Origin: Rebecca billardiae RCC1528
Lineage: Eukaryota > Haptophyta
Length of the DNA stretch: 64,000 nt
NCBI GenBank assembly: GCA_965240325.2
Contig: OZ251227.1
Span: 1,922,001 to 1,986,000, forward strand
Direction: 5' to 3'
This document shows, in pieces, positions 9,790 through 18,746 of the stretch. Both the position numbers and the translations under genes were made by a program. The notes beneath the pieces are model-generated. The model worked only from the letters and a program-made list of their open reading frames with translations, ran no database searches and was not told where the DNA came from. Within the stretch, counting starts at the first letter, position 1; every line of letters begins with the position of its first letter.

Positions 9790-10320
9790 GCATGATGTGA
9801 GCTCATGGCAGTCAGCACCACCACCATCTGCTACTACTGTCCTACCACTACAACGCCAGTCTACCGCCATCAAGCTGTTCCGACCACCACCACCTACTAC
9901 TTCCACCGCCGCCACCACCGCCACCACCATCACCACCACAACGCCTGAAGGAGGAAGCAGCCCGACACTAGGCTTGAAGGCCCGCCCGCACGCGTGCGGT
10001 GCGCGCGGCTGCGGTTGGCGCTTGGATCAGTCGGGCGGCAGGGGCGAGATTGACGTACGATGCAGCAGCTTCTGAAGCTGCTGCTTCCTCCTTCCGTCGA
10101 GCTGCTGTCTGAAGGAGGAAGCAGCACTGCGCGAAGCAGCCTCAGGCAGCAAACACTAATCAGCGTTTCACAGAAACGCGCGCGCGGGGCGAGGAGCGGC
10201 GGTCGCGGCGCGGGGGTCGGAAGGACAGCCGGGGCGGAATTCACGTATGAGGGGCACTCGTCAGTCGTCACTATGCCGCATGCGCATCGGCACTAACCAC
10301 GCGCCGCCTCCACTGGGGTG
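9790..10320. other. Intergenic, (ACC)n and GAAGGAGGAAGCAG direct repeats
   Basis: An ACC-rich simple tract lies around 9810-9945. The 14-mer GAAGGAGGAAGCAG occurs at about 9948 and 10111, and an inverted form occurs near 10080. No supported gene. Confidence 0.6.
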
Positions 10321-10479
10321 TCCGCGGTCGCAGGAGCGTGCGCCTCGCGAAGCAGGCGCCGCGTCAACGCGGCGGCACAGGTCCGGAACGTGCCGGTTCC
10401 GGTCCGTTGAGCAGGTAGAGAGCAGTGCACGCTATGCGAGTAATCAGAGCTGTTGCTCATCCGTGCACCACTCGGCAAA

Positions 10480-10965
10480 TAATACAGGTGAAAGGAGGGT
10501 TGCACCAAAGTTGCACCACCACTGCTGCACCACTCCGAATAATACATCAGACGATGAAAGGAGGGGTGCACTTGTCGGGTGCACCACGACTGCTGCACCA
10601 CTCCGGATGATACATACAGATGAAAGGAGGGGTGCACCAGCACCGCACTCCGTGCACCACTCCAAATAATACAGATGAAAGGAGGGTTGATGCACCACCA
10701 CTGCTGCACCACTCCGAATAATACATCAGACGATGAAGGAGGGGTGCACTTGTTGGGTGCACCACCACTGCTGCACCACTCCGGATGATACCATACAGAT
10801 GAAAGGAGGGGTGCATGCACCACACTCCGTGCACCACTCCAAATAATACAGATGATGAAAGGAGGGTTGATGCACCACCACTGCGTCTGCTGCACCACTC
10901 CGAATACAGATGAAAGGGTGACCGTGCTGCAACACTCCGAATACAGATGAAAGGAGGGGTGCACG
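10480..10965. repeat. Minisatellite with ~60-bp units in a ~180-bp higher-order period
   Basis: Units contain GATGAAAGGAGGGGTGCAC and CACTGCTGCACCACTCCG. The variant GGGTGCACTTGT(C/T)GGGTGC recurs at about 10564 and 10744, giving a ~180-bp higher-order repeat made of three ~60-bp subunits. Confidence 0.85.
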
Positions 10966-11554
10966 ACTTACTTACTGATGTACCGGTCCGTGTTCATTAC
11001 TTACAACAAAACTTGCGATGCGGTACCACCCGGTCGGTACCCTCACTTTGCACGGAAAACCGTTGGCACCAATTGGGATCTGACTAAACTGTATTCCGTG
11101 GGATACTTATTGGAAGGCCATCAATCTTGTAGGAATCACCGGACTACGCGTGTCCTACCGGAAAACTCGCTCCGCTCGCATTGGTTGTTCTTACCGAACA
11201 CCAATGCGAGCGGGGCTCGCGATAATTAAGTAGTATAAGCTACTACACGGTCAAGTCAATAGCTCAGCTCAGTCAGTCATCAGCCGCCGCAGCTAGGACT
11301 TATTCCGCCCGAACTCCTCATATCAGAATTCAGACTGCGACTCAGGGCCTATAAGCCGCCTGCTTACTCAGTGAATGAGTTACGTCTTACGAGTCGATCA
11401 GCGGGAGACAGCTGGCGCTGATGCGGGAGTCCCGGACATATTGCCGCCTGCTAGTTGGACGTCGAAGCGTAGTCACTCAGTCGTAGAGACTTAGCACTGC
11501 TCAGTCAGGCCCGGCCCGCTGCTGCCTGCTGCCGCCAGCAGGGCTCTGCAGTGA
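10966..11554. other. Intergenic with a long imperfect hairpin
   Basis: At about 11167-11218 the sequence CTCGCTCCGCTCGCATTGG pairs imperfectly with CCAATGCGAGCGGGGCTCG across a short loop. No coding frame is supported. The segment runs into the 3' end of the RCC1 gene. Confidence 0.6.
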
Positions 11555-13030
11555 TTATAATCCTATGCGCAAGACGCCGGAGGGCACGCGTTTCGTCGTC
11601 GTCCAGTGTACGGCACGCAGGGGCAGCAGCTGCGCCACGTGCTGTGGCGTCCTACGCGCTCCGCCTGGCTCACAGTCCATGCCGAGCCCAAGCGCGGCCG
11701 CTTGCGCACCGCATGAGAACACGCGAGCATCCGCCGTTGTGAAGAGAGCGTGGCTCCAGCTGAGCGCACAGTCGACCACACGTGTATGCACGAGTGCGCT
11801 CACCTGCTCGGGTAGCTTGCGCCGAGTGCAGCCCCCGAGGCCCAGGCGGCCATCCTCATTGCACCCAAACGTGTGCACGCTGCCGTCTGCACACACCACA
11901 GCGCTGGATGACACACTCGCGCTGGCGCGCACCGCTCGCAAGCCCCCGAGTGCTTTGATGCGCGCGGGCACGAATCTGTCAGCCCTGTCGCCGTGACCGA
12001 GCGCACCATCCTCGCCGGCGCCGAACGAGTGCACGCCACCCGTGGCGTCGACCACCAGGCTGTGTCCATCGCCAGCACTAACATGGACGGCGCGGACACA
12101 CCCGAGCGCCTCGATGCGTCGGGGCGCATGCAGGTGCTGCTCGTCGCCGTGTCCGAGCCCGCCGTCGTTGCAACTGCCACAGGAGAATACACCGCCGCAA
12201 GCCGAGAGCAGCAGCGTGTGCGCAGTGCCCGCAGCCACGCCGCCCACGCGCACGCTGTCCAGCGCCTCAACGCGCGACGGTGTTCGCCGCTCGTGGAAGT
12301 CGCCATGGCCGAGCTGGCCGCAGCTGTTGTCGCCCCAGCTGTACGCAGCGCCGGCAGCCGTGTACGCGAGACTGTAGTGCCTGCCGCTGGCGATGCCAAC
12401 GACGAGCTCGGCGACCAGCGCCTCCAGCCTCATGAACGCCCGTAGCTCAGCTGCGTCGCACACGCCAAGCTGGCCGTGTGCATTCTTGCCACACGCGTAT
12501 ACGGCGCCGGCCTCGCTGAGCGCGAGCAGGTGGGCACTTCCAGCAGCCAGCGCGCGGACGCGTACAGCCAAGAGCGAGCTGACACGCATCGGGACCAGCA
12601 CGTGGCAATCCCATCCGACATCGGGATGGCCCCAGGGCCTGCCACACGTGTGCACGCCACCGTCAGCATCGACAAACGCGCTGAAAATGCCCTCGCCCAG
12701 AAATACACCTTCTCCGCCAGCGGCGACGACGTGCGCGTGCGCGTGCGCCAGCTCGACGATATGTTCACGCGCGAATAACTCATCCGCCCACGTGCGCACA
12801 CCCGCGGGCAGGGCCGCCGGCAGCGCACGATCGTGCCCGCGCATGCGCGCGCGCTCGCGCAGGGCGTCCTCCAGCGGCGGCCCGCGGAAGAGACGCGCAG
12901 TGGCGCTGGCGGCGGCGAGGTCATGCGTGCCATCGAGATAGATGAGGATGCGCGCGATCAGCTCGGCTGGCAATTCGGGCAGGCCCCCAGCCGCCGCTTC
13001 CGACGATCGAGTTGCCGATGTCGGCGTCAT
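11555..13030 (-). CDS. F-box plus RCC1-repeat protein
   Basis: The 491-residue protein has an F-box-like helix set near the N-terminus (residues about 17-60, LPELPAELIARILIYLDG). It is followed by RCC1-type beta-propeller repeats over roughly residues 130-470. Repeat signatures are visible: YACGKNAHGQLG, YSWGDNSCGQLGHGD, FSCGSCNDGGLGHGD, HSFGAGEDGALGHGD and HTFGCNEDGRLGLGG. F-boxes recruit substrates to SCF ubiquitin ligases and RCC1 propellers bind partners such as GTPases or chromatin, so a substrate-adaptor role is plausible. I used ATG 13030; the longer open frame begins with GTG in DNA belonging to the foldback element upstream. No intron is needed. Confidence 0.8.
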   Translation of the reverse strand: MTPTSATRSSEAAAGGLPELPAELIARILIYLDGTHDLAAASATARLFRGPPLEDALRERARMRGHDRALPAALPAGVRTWADELFAREHIVELAHAHAHVVAAGGEGVFLGEGIFSAFVDADGGVHTCGRPWGHPDVGWDCHVLVPMRVSSLLAVRVRALAAGSAHLLALSEAGAVYACGKNAHGQLGVCDAAELRAFMRLEALVAELVVGIASGRHYSLAYTAAGAAYSWGDNSCGQLGHGDFHERRTPSRVEALDSVRVGGVAAGTAHTLLLSACGGVFSCGSCNDGGLGHGDEQHLHAPRRIEALGCVRAVHVSAGDGHSLVVDATGGVHSFGAGEDGALGHGDRADRFVPARIKALGGLRAVRASASVSSSAVVCADGSVHTFGCNEDGRLGLGGCTRRKLPEQVSALVHTRVVDCALSWSHALFTTADARVFSCGAQAAALGLGMDCEPGGARRTPQHVAQLLPLRAVHWTTTKRVPSGVLRIGL

Positions 13031-13135
13031 CGACGATGGCGGCCGCGCGGTCGGTCCGCAAGCGGGAAGGGTGACGGTTGGCAGTGCAAGACCGCAAGAG
13101 CAGGAGCCAATAAATACCCTATTGACCAAGGGCGC

Positions 13136-13828
13136 GAGAGGGGGTCGCTCGCTAAGCCCCACCCGCTCCGGCCAGCATGGCTGCCTGGCCGGCGGCGGCG
13201 TGTTCAAGCGAGCCGTAGGCCGGGAATCCACGCGCTGGCGGTGCGGTTTTGGCGGCGCAGGTGGCCTCGCAGGTCGCCTGCAGGTATGCTCAGAGCCTTA
13301 GGACAGCTTGGTGGCCCGCAAGCCCGGCTCCTTGTCGCTGCTTGCCGACTGCAAGCGATCACGCGTCGACCGTGCGGTCCCGCGTTGCACGCGGCCCAAC
13401 GTAGGGTGCTGCACATGCCAGCAGATGGTTAAGGGGGGTCGCCCGCCACGCAGACGTCCTCGGAGAGGACGTCGACCCCCGTGCGTCGCCTTGATTGGGC
13501 GTTGTCCCGCAAGGAGTCGCTGAAGGCCTGCTGCCCAGAGAGACACGGACAATGTGCAGTTCTAGCCCAAAAGTCGATATAACATTTTGAAATGCCTATG
13601 GTTGTTCGTATGTCATTGCATTGGGAAGCACGCAAGCCTGGGCTGGAGAGGTCGGGATCGAGACGACGCACGGGGGTCGACGTCCTCTCCGAGGACGTCT
13701 GCGTGGCGGGCGACCCCCCTTCACCATCTGCTAGCATGTGCAGCACCCTACGTTGGGCCGCGTGCACGCGGGATTGCACGGTCGACGCGTGATCGCGGGC
13801 GGGGGGGCTTAGCGAGCGACCCCCTCGG
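13136..13828. mobile_element. Foldback element with long inverted arms
   Basis: The outer arms begin GGGGGTCGCTCGCTAAGCCCC at about 13139 and end with its complement at about 13825. The main arms pair about 13350-13490 with 13664-13798 at high identity, including GCAGACGTCCTCGGAGAGGA. The left arm carries about 190 bp (13161-13350) absent from the right. The ~170-bp centre shows no coding frame. It lies about 105 bp upstream of the RCC1-gene ATG, in its probable promoter. I could not identify a clear target duplication. Confidence 0.8.
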
Positions 13829-14281
13829 TACGTACGGACGAACCAGTGCCGTTTGTTCGTGTGACAAGGGGAGCGCTGCAGCCGCTGCTGAAGACTTGGG
13901 ACGTCCGCCGTCCGCCGCCGTCATTCGTATCGTCATTCCTTTGCCATCAATAACATTCGTAGCCTGCTGATGAATCACTGACCAAGTCTGTTGACTGTTC
14001 ATTGTCCACTGTGCTGACAGCTGAGTCAGTCACTTCGGAGTGCCCCGGCGGCGGACGGTCACGGGTGGCAGAGTGCCCGGGGATGGGCATGGACTTGTCA
14101 TGACCTTGGCCGTGACTCTGCCGACTCTGACTCTGTCGACTCAGCCTCCGAAAGGCTCCGCGCACAGAGACCGTCGACCGCCGAACTCGAAGCCGGCGTG
14201 GACTTTGCTTAGCACGCATGCGTAGCATCGCCGCGACGCAGCACGTCCTCGGTCCGTTTGCACGGGCACTGAGTTCATCCG
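13829..14281. other. Intergenic, no gene seen
   Basis: Unique DNA with a short repetitive CTGACTCTG(T)CGACTC tract near 14110-14145. No supported coding frame. Confidence 0.5.
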
Positions 14282-14587
14282 TCACCTCAGGCATTGTGCG
14301 CTTTGACGTGCGATCTCCGCCCGAATGCGCGTGAGCGAGTCCACGACTTCTTGTGACGCAGCGAGCTGGACAGCCTCATTGTCAAACGCCGCATCCGCTG
14401 AGGAGCCCTCGAGCGCGCGCTGTTGTTGCGCGAGCATGCGCTTGCACTCAACGATCACGGGCACGGAGCGCTCCACGTGCTCCATGACGTAATACGCGCC
14501 GAGCGCTGGTTCGTTCGCGAGCATGTGCGTGCACTCGCTCGCAAGCTGAGCGGTCTTCGCCACCTGCGACTTCGGCTGCGAGTTCAT
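14282..14587 (-). CDS. BORCS8: BORC complex subunit 8 (MEF2BNB-like)
   Basis: The 101-residue helical protein matches BORCS8, a subunit of the BORC complex that recruits Arl8 to lysosomes or late endosomes and controls their positioning. The diagnostic stretch is LANEPALGAYYVMEHVERSVP, corresponding to the family's 'LANEPS..YR.QEHVRRS.P' segment as I recall it. It is followed by amphipathic helices (ECKRMLAQQQRAL and VVDSLTRIRAEIARQ). The length is close to that of animal homologues (about 120). The ATG at 14587 is clear and TGA ends at 14282. It is divergent from the tiny gene at 14712 with 124 bp between starts. Confidence 0.75.
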   Translation of the reverse strand: MNSQPKSQVAKTAQLASECTHMLANEPALGAYYVMEHVERSVPVIVECKRMLAQQQRALEGSSADAAFDNEAVQLAASQEVVDSLTRIRAEIARQSAQCLR

Positions 14588-14711
14588 TTCGGGGCGGCAT
14601 CGTTTTGCCGGTCGCAGATTTATTTATCGTGATCATCATTATTTTCCGGTGGCAACTGGCGACAGGAAAAGAAATCCAGCAGAGATCTCGGGGACGACGT
14701 CGACGCGCAAG

Positions 14712-14828
14712 ATGGAGCCCGAGCTGCACGCGGCCACGGCCGACCGGAACACGAAATTCGCCATCTTCTTTGGCTTCTGCCTGGCCATCCGCCTCGTTCC
14801 TCCCGCCCTCCGGAAGGCCGGCTTTTGA
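14712..14828 (+). CDS. Very small membrane protein, Tom6-like candidate
   Basis: An ATG-led frame encodes only 38 residues: an acidic/polar N-terminus (MEPELHAATADRNT) and one hydrophobic segment, KFAIFFGFCLAIRLVPPAL, then a short basic end. The pattern of a helix with an internal Ile-Arg and a Pro resembles plant Tom6 (remembered as VALFGSWVVIIRAAPYVL), a small subunit of the mitochondrial outer-membrane translocase. Tom5 or another tail-anchored microprotein is possible. It is divergent from the BORCS8-like gene. The resemblance is short and the call tentative, but the frame is strikingly non-random for this genome. Confidence 0.4.
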   Translation: MEPELHAATADRNTKFAIFFGFCLAIRLVPPALRKAGF

Positions 14829-15664
14829 CCATCGGCGTCTGCTACATTTCGAGCTGCGGCGCGCATGCGCGCGTGCACATGTTTCGGCTACTCTTCCCGC
14901 CTTCGTGCATAGCAAATGGTCGTCGTCCGCCTGCCTGAGCGGTGGTGGTCCGTGCGCGAGTGAAAAGGACGACAAGCAGCTTGCCCGGCCGTTGGCACCC
15001 CGTTGAGATGACACCTGCTGGGAGCGCAGCTCCGCCGCGGCACAACGCCCTGCAATGTTGACGGCGTCGTCGGGGCATGGGCTGGCGCAGCCGCAGCCGC
15101 AGCCGGACGCAGGCCTGGCACCCAGTGCGGGCGCTATGCACGTACTGTGGCAAGTGCACACCGCAGAAATCGCACCGCGCAGGCGGTCGCGGCACGGTGC
15201 CACGAGGCACGACGGCGTCGCCGTCGGTCCATCACTATGCGCCCGGGTATAGAGTTATTACTCAGTTAACGACGGGATTTAAAATTATAAATACGTCACA
15301 GTCTTGCACTCAATGCTGATTCTGAGCTGACAGTATGAATCATGGTGCCAAACTTGATGCGGCATGTGATGAAGGCGTCTGACGATGAGACGATGTTGAT
15401 GATGATGACGATGTAAGATCAAGATGTTCGGATTGAGAGGTCAGTGGTTGAGAGCGCACCGCGACGCGCGAGTGCTGGCTTGTCGACGCGCCGCCTCTGC
15501 GTGACGCACTTCTTCTCCCGGCCGCGCGCCAGGCCAGGCGTCCTACCAGCGGTCAGGGCCGTGTCGTTCGTGCGGGCGGAGGCTGAGGCTCTTGATGACG
15601 ACAGACGGCATACTGCAGCGCGCGCGCACGCCTCTCGCGCGCCGGCGGCCTGGGCGCGCCGCCC
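14829..15664. other. Intergenic between convergent genes
   Basis: No gene supported. A (GAT)n-like tract lies at about 15380-15415. The segment ends at the 3' end of the PHD-PhyH gene. Confidence 0.5.
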
Positions 15665-18544
15665 CTACCCACCGCTCGCGTGCAGCCGCGCGCGCGCCTC
15701 CTGACGCTTCTTGATGCGCTCCTCGCGGCTCTGCCACTCGTTGATCTGCGCGAGCGCGCGCGCCGACCAGAGGCCACGCGTGTGAGCCGCACGCCGCCGC
15801 GCGTGAGCGCACGCGGCAGGGCACGTCCGCGCGCGCTCGGTTGCGCGGGCGCGGGCGCGAGCGCGCGGCCGCCGCGGCGCGGGCGCACCTCGGGCAACGG
15901 CGGGTAGCGCCTCGCCGAGAAGTTGGTCGCGTCCGCGAAGAAGGGCTTGGCGTAGGTGATGTACAGCACGGGCCTGGGCTCCGTCGACGAGTTCGCGAGG
16001 CCGCGGTGCTTCAGCCGGTAGTCGAAGGCTATGTACCCTCCGGCACCCACGGTGGGCGCGCACGGCTTGGCCGAGACGCTCCATGCGGCGTGCGAGCGCG
16101 GCACGAACTCGGTCGGCCCGTTGGCGGCGGTGAGCGGGACAAGCGGGACGAACACGTTGATGCAGTGCGGCGCAAAGTGGCGCAGCTCGGACAGGTGGTC
16201 CCCGTCCGAGTGCCACGGCTGCACCGCCGAGCCTGCGCCCAACCGCCGCGGCGCGCGCGCACGCACGGTGGCGGGTCGGGGCGGCGGCGCGCTCAGCTGT
16301 GTGCGCGCGAGGGAGTGCAGGCGGTTGCGAGTGGTTGCGCGGAGCCGCGCCAGCGGGGCGCGCGCGCGCGCGTCTCGCGCGGCGCGCACCCGGCATCGAG
16401 AGCATGCACCCGCAGTGCACGAGCTGCGCGTCCGCGCCGAGCGCCGCTCTCACGAGCTCCATCCACGGCGCGTCTCTAGCGGCGCAGCGCAGCGAGCGCT
16501 CGTGCAGCTCGGGCACTTGCACGTCGAAGCGGCCGTGGTGCCGCAGCTTGAGCTCGAGGAAGCCGCGCGAGGAGAGGTCCTCGGCGAGGTCGAGCGCGTT
16601 CACCACGCGCAGCGCGTGCGTGTACCGCGCCATCACCGCCTCCGCGCACCGCGCCACCTGCACCTCGCTCAGCGCGCGCTCGCACGTGACGTAACCGACT
16701 TGAAACAGCTCACGCGTGCGCCGCTGCGCCTCGGCCGAAAAGAGAGCGTGGCGCGCGGGCGCGGGCGCGCGCGGCGGCGGCGAGGCGCAGAGCAGCGCGG
16801 CCGAGGCGGAGGAGGGCTTGGCGCGCGGGCGCCCCGCCGCGCCGCCCGCCGCGCCCCCCGCCGCGCCGGCCGCGGGCGCGCAGCGCGCGCACACCAGCCC
16901 GGCCGCGGGCGCGTGAGGCAGCGGAGGATGGCAGCACCCCAGGTGCACCCAGCCTGCGCAGCGGGCGCAGTGCGCGCCCTCGCGCCGCTCGCAGCCGAGG
17001 CAGAGGATGCACCGCTCCGCCGGGCCCGCGCGCGCGGCGGCGCGCGCCTCCGCGGCGCGCGCGGCCACGTCGGCGCTGGGCGGCGGCAGCACGGGAGCGC
17101 TCGCCGCCGGCTGCGCGCGCGGCGCGCACGGAGCCGCCTCCTGCAGCGCCTGAGCCTTGCTGCTGCCGCCTTCGCGCGCGCTGTCGCCTGCCTTGGCCGA
17201 CGGCGCCGCGGCGACGCGCGCGCGCAGGTCGGCCTTGCGCGCCTCGGGCAGCTCGAGCCACGCGTTCGCCAGGTGCTTGCGCAGCTCCTCCCCGCCCAGC
17301 GGCTTGCGCGGGTCGGCGCCGTCCGCGCCGCCGCCGTCCGCGCCGCCGCCGTCCGCGCCGCCGCCGTCCGCGCCGCCGCCGTCCGCGTCGCCACCCGCCT
17401 GCGCGCCGCCGCCCGCCGCCGAGGGCAGCCCGGCACGCTCGCGCGCGCGCACTCTCGCCGTCTCCTCGCGGTAGAAGAGGGCGCGCGCGTGCCGCGTCTG
17501 CTGCCAGTGGGGCATGCCGTCGCCGCCCGCGCCGGGCTCGGCCTTGGGCTGCGCCGGCCCGCCCGGCTGCGGCGCGGCCGGCTGCGCGGCTGCGGGCGAG
17601 CGCGCCGCAGCGTTGCGCGCCGCCTCGAACAGCGCGGAGGTGGCGGCGGCGAGCGCGGGGTCGGCCGCGGCGAAGGGCGGGCCCGCGGCGTTCGAGCCGC
17701 CTCGCCGCCCGCCGCCGCGCTGCGCGCCCTTCTTCTCGCGCGGCTTGGCGCCGGGCGCGTCGGCGTCGGCGTCGGCGCCTCCACCCGACGGCGGCGCGGC
17801 GCATGCGGCCGCGGCGGCCGCGCCGCGCGGCGGCAAGTGGGGCGTGAGGAGGCTGAGCCGGCGGAGGGCGGCGTCGCGCTCCTTGGCACGCTTCTCCAAA
17901 GCCGCGCTCCGCGCGCCCTTCGCGTCGGCCGCCGCCTCCGCCGCCAGCGCCTCCGTCAGGATCGCCGCCTCGCCCGCGGCCAGCTTGCTCGCGAGCTCGG
18001 CGCGCTCGGACGCCGCCTGTGCGTCCTTCTCGCCGAGCGGGTGCGGGAGGGGCAGCAGGTGGGCGACGGCGGGGTCGGCCTCACGCTTGACGTACGCCGC
18101 CACCTGCTCGCGCGCCCACGCCGAGATGTCCAGACCCTTCATCGGCATCCAGCTCACGTCGTGCGGCCCTCCACGCCACTTGATCAGGTAGCACGCATCT
18201 GGGCCCGCGCCGTGCCGCTCGAGGACGCGCTCGATGATGCCCTTCTTGAGGCAGGCGGGGCAGAACCAGTCGGTCTCGGCGGGCATTCGCTCGAGCGCCG
18301 GGCGCAGGCACGCCCAGTGGAACACCTTCGTGCACCCCTCGCACACAATGTTGCGGTGGTCGGTGCACATCTGGCCGCACTTGCTGCACGGCGGGTCCCA
18401 GGACTCCTCGTCGTCGGAGGCGGCGGCGGATCCGGCGGCGCGCGTGTGACCGGCTGGTGCGTCGGTGGAGGCCGGCGCGTCGACCTCCGCCTCCGTCGTC
18501 GCGGGCTCCGCCACCGGCGCGCCCTCAACCTCGTCGTCGCCCAT
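15665..18544 (-). CDS. PHD finger-chromodomain-zinc finger-phytanoyl-CoA dioxygenase fusion, two introns
   Basis: Exons 18544-16390, 16232-15889 and 15745-15665 join in frame to give 859 residues. Both introns (157 and 143 bp) are GT-AG with GTGCGC donors and GCGCAG acceptors. Order: PHD finger (Cys53-Cys98, PPCSKCGQMCTDHRNIVCEG), chromodomain-like ACYLIKWRGGPHDVSWMPM (about 103-150), a split HMG-like region (HARALFYREETARV about 350; EELRKHLANAWLELPEARK about 410-440), a second Cys-rich finger (about 505-555), then a PhyH-type Fe(II)/2-oxoglutarate dioxygenase. The dioxygenase ligands are all present: PWHSDGDH (His726, Asp728), LKHRGL (His794) and Arg805 for 2-oxoglutarate. A charged C-terminal helix ends the protein. 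A nuclear chromatin oxygenase or demethylase is inferred. The start lies 202 bp from that of ribD, divergent. Confidence 0.8.
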   Translation of the reverse strand: MGDDEVEGAPVAEPATTEAEVDAPASTDAPAGHTRAAGSAAASDDEESWDPPCSKCGQMCTDHRNIVCEGCTKVFHWACLRPALERMPAETDWFCPACLKKGIIERVLERHGAGPDACYLIKWRGGPHDVSWMPMKGLDISAWAREQVAAYVKREADPAVAHLLPLPHPLGEKDAQAASERAELASKLAAGEAAILTEALAAEAAADAKGARSAALEKRAKERDAALRRLSLLTPHLPPRGAAAAAACAAPPSGGGADADADAPGAKPREKKGAQRGGGRRGGSNAAGPPFAAADPALAAATSALFEAARNAAARSPAAAQPAAPQPGGPAQPKAEPGAGGDGMPHWQQTRHARALFYREETARVRARERAGLPSAAGGGAQAGGDADGGGADGGGADGGGADGGGADGADPRKPLGGEELRKHLANAWLELPEARKADLRARVAAAPSAKAGDSAREGGSSKAQALQEAAPCAPRAQPAASAPVLPPPSADVAARAAEARAAARAGPAERCILCLGCERREGAHCARCAGWVHLGCCHPPLPHAPAAGLVCARCAPAAGAAGGAAGGAAGRPRAKPSSASAALLCASPPPRAPAPARHALFSAEAQRRTRELFQVGYVTCERALSEVQVARCAEAVMARYTHALRVVNALDLAEDLSSRGFLELKLRHHGRFDVQVPELHERSLRCAARDAPWMELVRAALGADAQLVHCGCMLSMPGARRARRARARPAGAAPRNHSQPPALPRAHTAERAAAPTRHRACARAAAVGRRLGGAAVALGRGPPVRAAPLCAALHQRVRPACPAHRRQRADRVRAALARRMERLGQAVRAHRGCRRVHSLRLPAEAPRPRELVDGAQARAVHHLRQALLRGRDQLLGEALPAVARGAPAPRRPRARARARATERARTCPAACAHARRRAAHTRGLWSARALAQINEWQSREERIKKRQEARARLHASGG
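15746..15888 (-). other. Intron 2 of the PHD-PhyH gene
   Basis: Donor CCCGAG|GTGCGCCC, acceptor CTCGCGCAG|ATCAAC, phase 0. Removing it joins RYPPLPE to the charged C-terminal helix INEWQSREERIKKRQEAR before the stop. Confidence 0.75.
16233..16389 (-). other. Intron 1 of the PHD-PhyH gene
   Basis: The donor reads CCGG|GTGCGCGCC and the acceptor GGGCGCAG|GCTCGG on the minus strand. The intron interrupts codon 719 after its first base. Removing it joins the pre-domain SMPG to SAVQPWHSDG, restoring the dioxygenase metal motif. Without splicing the frame reads through Arg-rich nonsense. Confidence 0.8.
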
Positions 18545-18746
18545 GCGCGCGTGTTCTACTGGTCGGTCTCGCGGACCGAACGGAAAACGCTCACTTGTTC
18601 ACCTCCGTCCACCAATGATCTTTTTGCAGCTCGCAGGAATGATATCATATTGTTTTTCACTTTTTCCGCCTCGGTGGCGAGCGCCTGTCATTCATTGATG
18701 GTCCTTTCGATCGGTAAACTGCTGTAGTGTGATCCGCGTTTTGACG
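18545..18746. promoter_or_regulatory. 202-bp divergent promoter region
   Basis: The starts of the PHD-PhyH gene (minus) and ribD (plus) are only 202 bp apart. The segment is much more AT-rich than its surroundings, with TGATATCATATTGTTTTTCAC in the middle. Both promoters must lie here or overlap the 5' ends of the genes. Confidence 0.5.

Noticed and set aside
10480-10965. CRISPR-like array
   Set aside because: Units are contiguous and there are no unique spacers of constant length; eukaryotic context. Plain minisatellite.
14448-15210. 251-codon minus-strand frame upstream of BORCS8
   Set aside because: Begins in Cys/Arg-rich noise and overlaps the BORCS8 5' region in another phase; the BORCS8 frame and the small plus-strand gene explain the DNA better.
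16031-18727. 898-codon plus-strand frame opposite the PHD-PhyH gene
   Set aside because: Arg/Ala-rich shadow of the real minus-strand gene, which has clear domains and splice sites.
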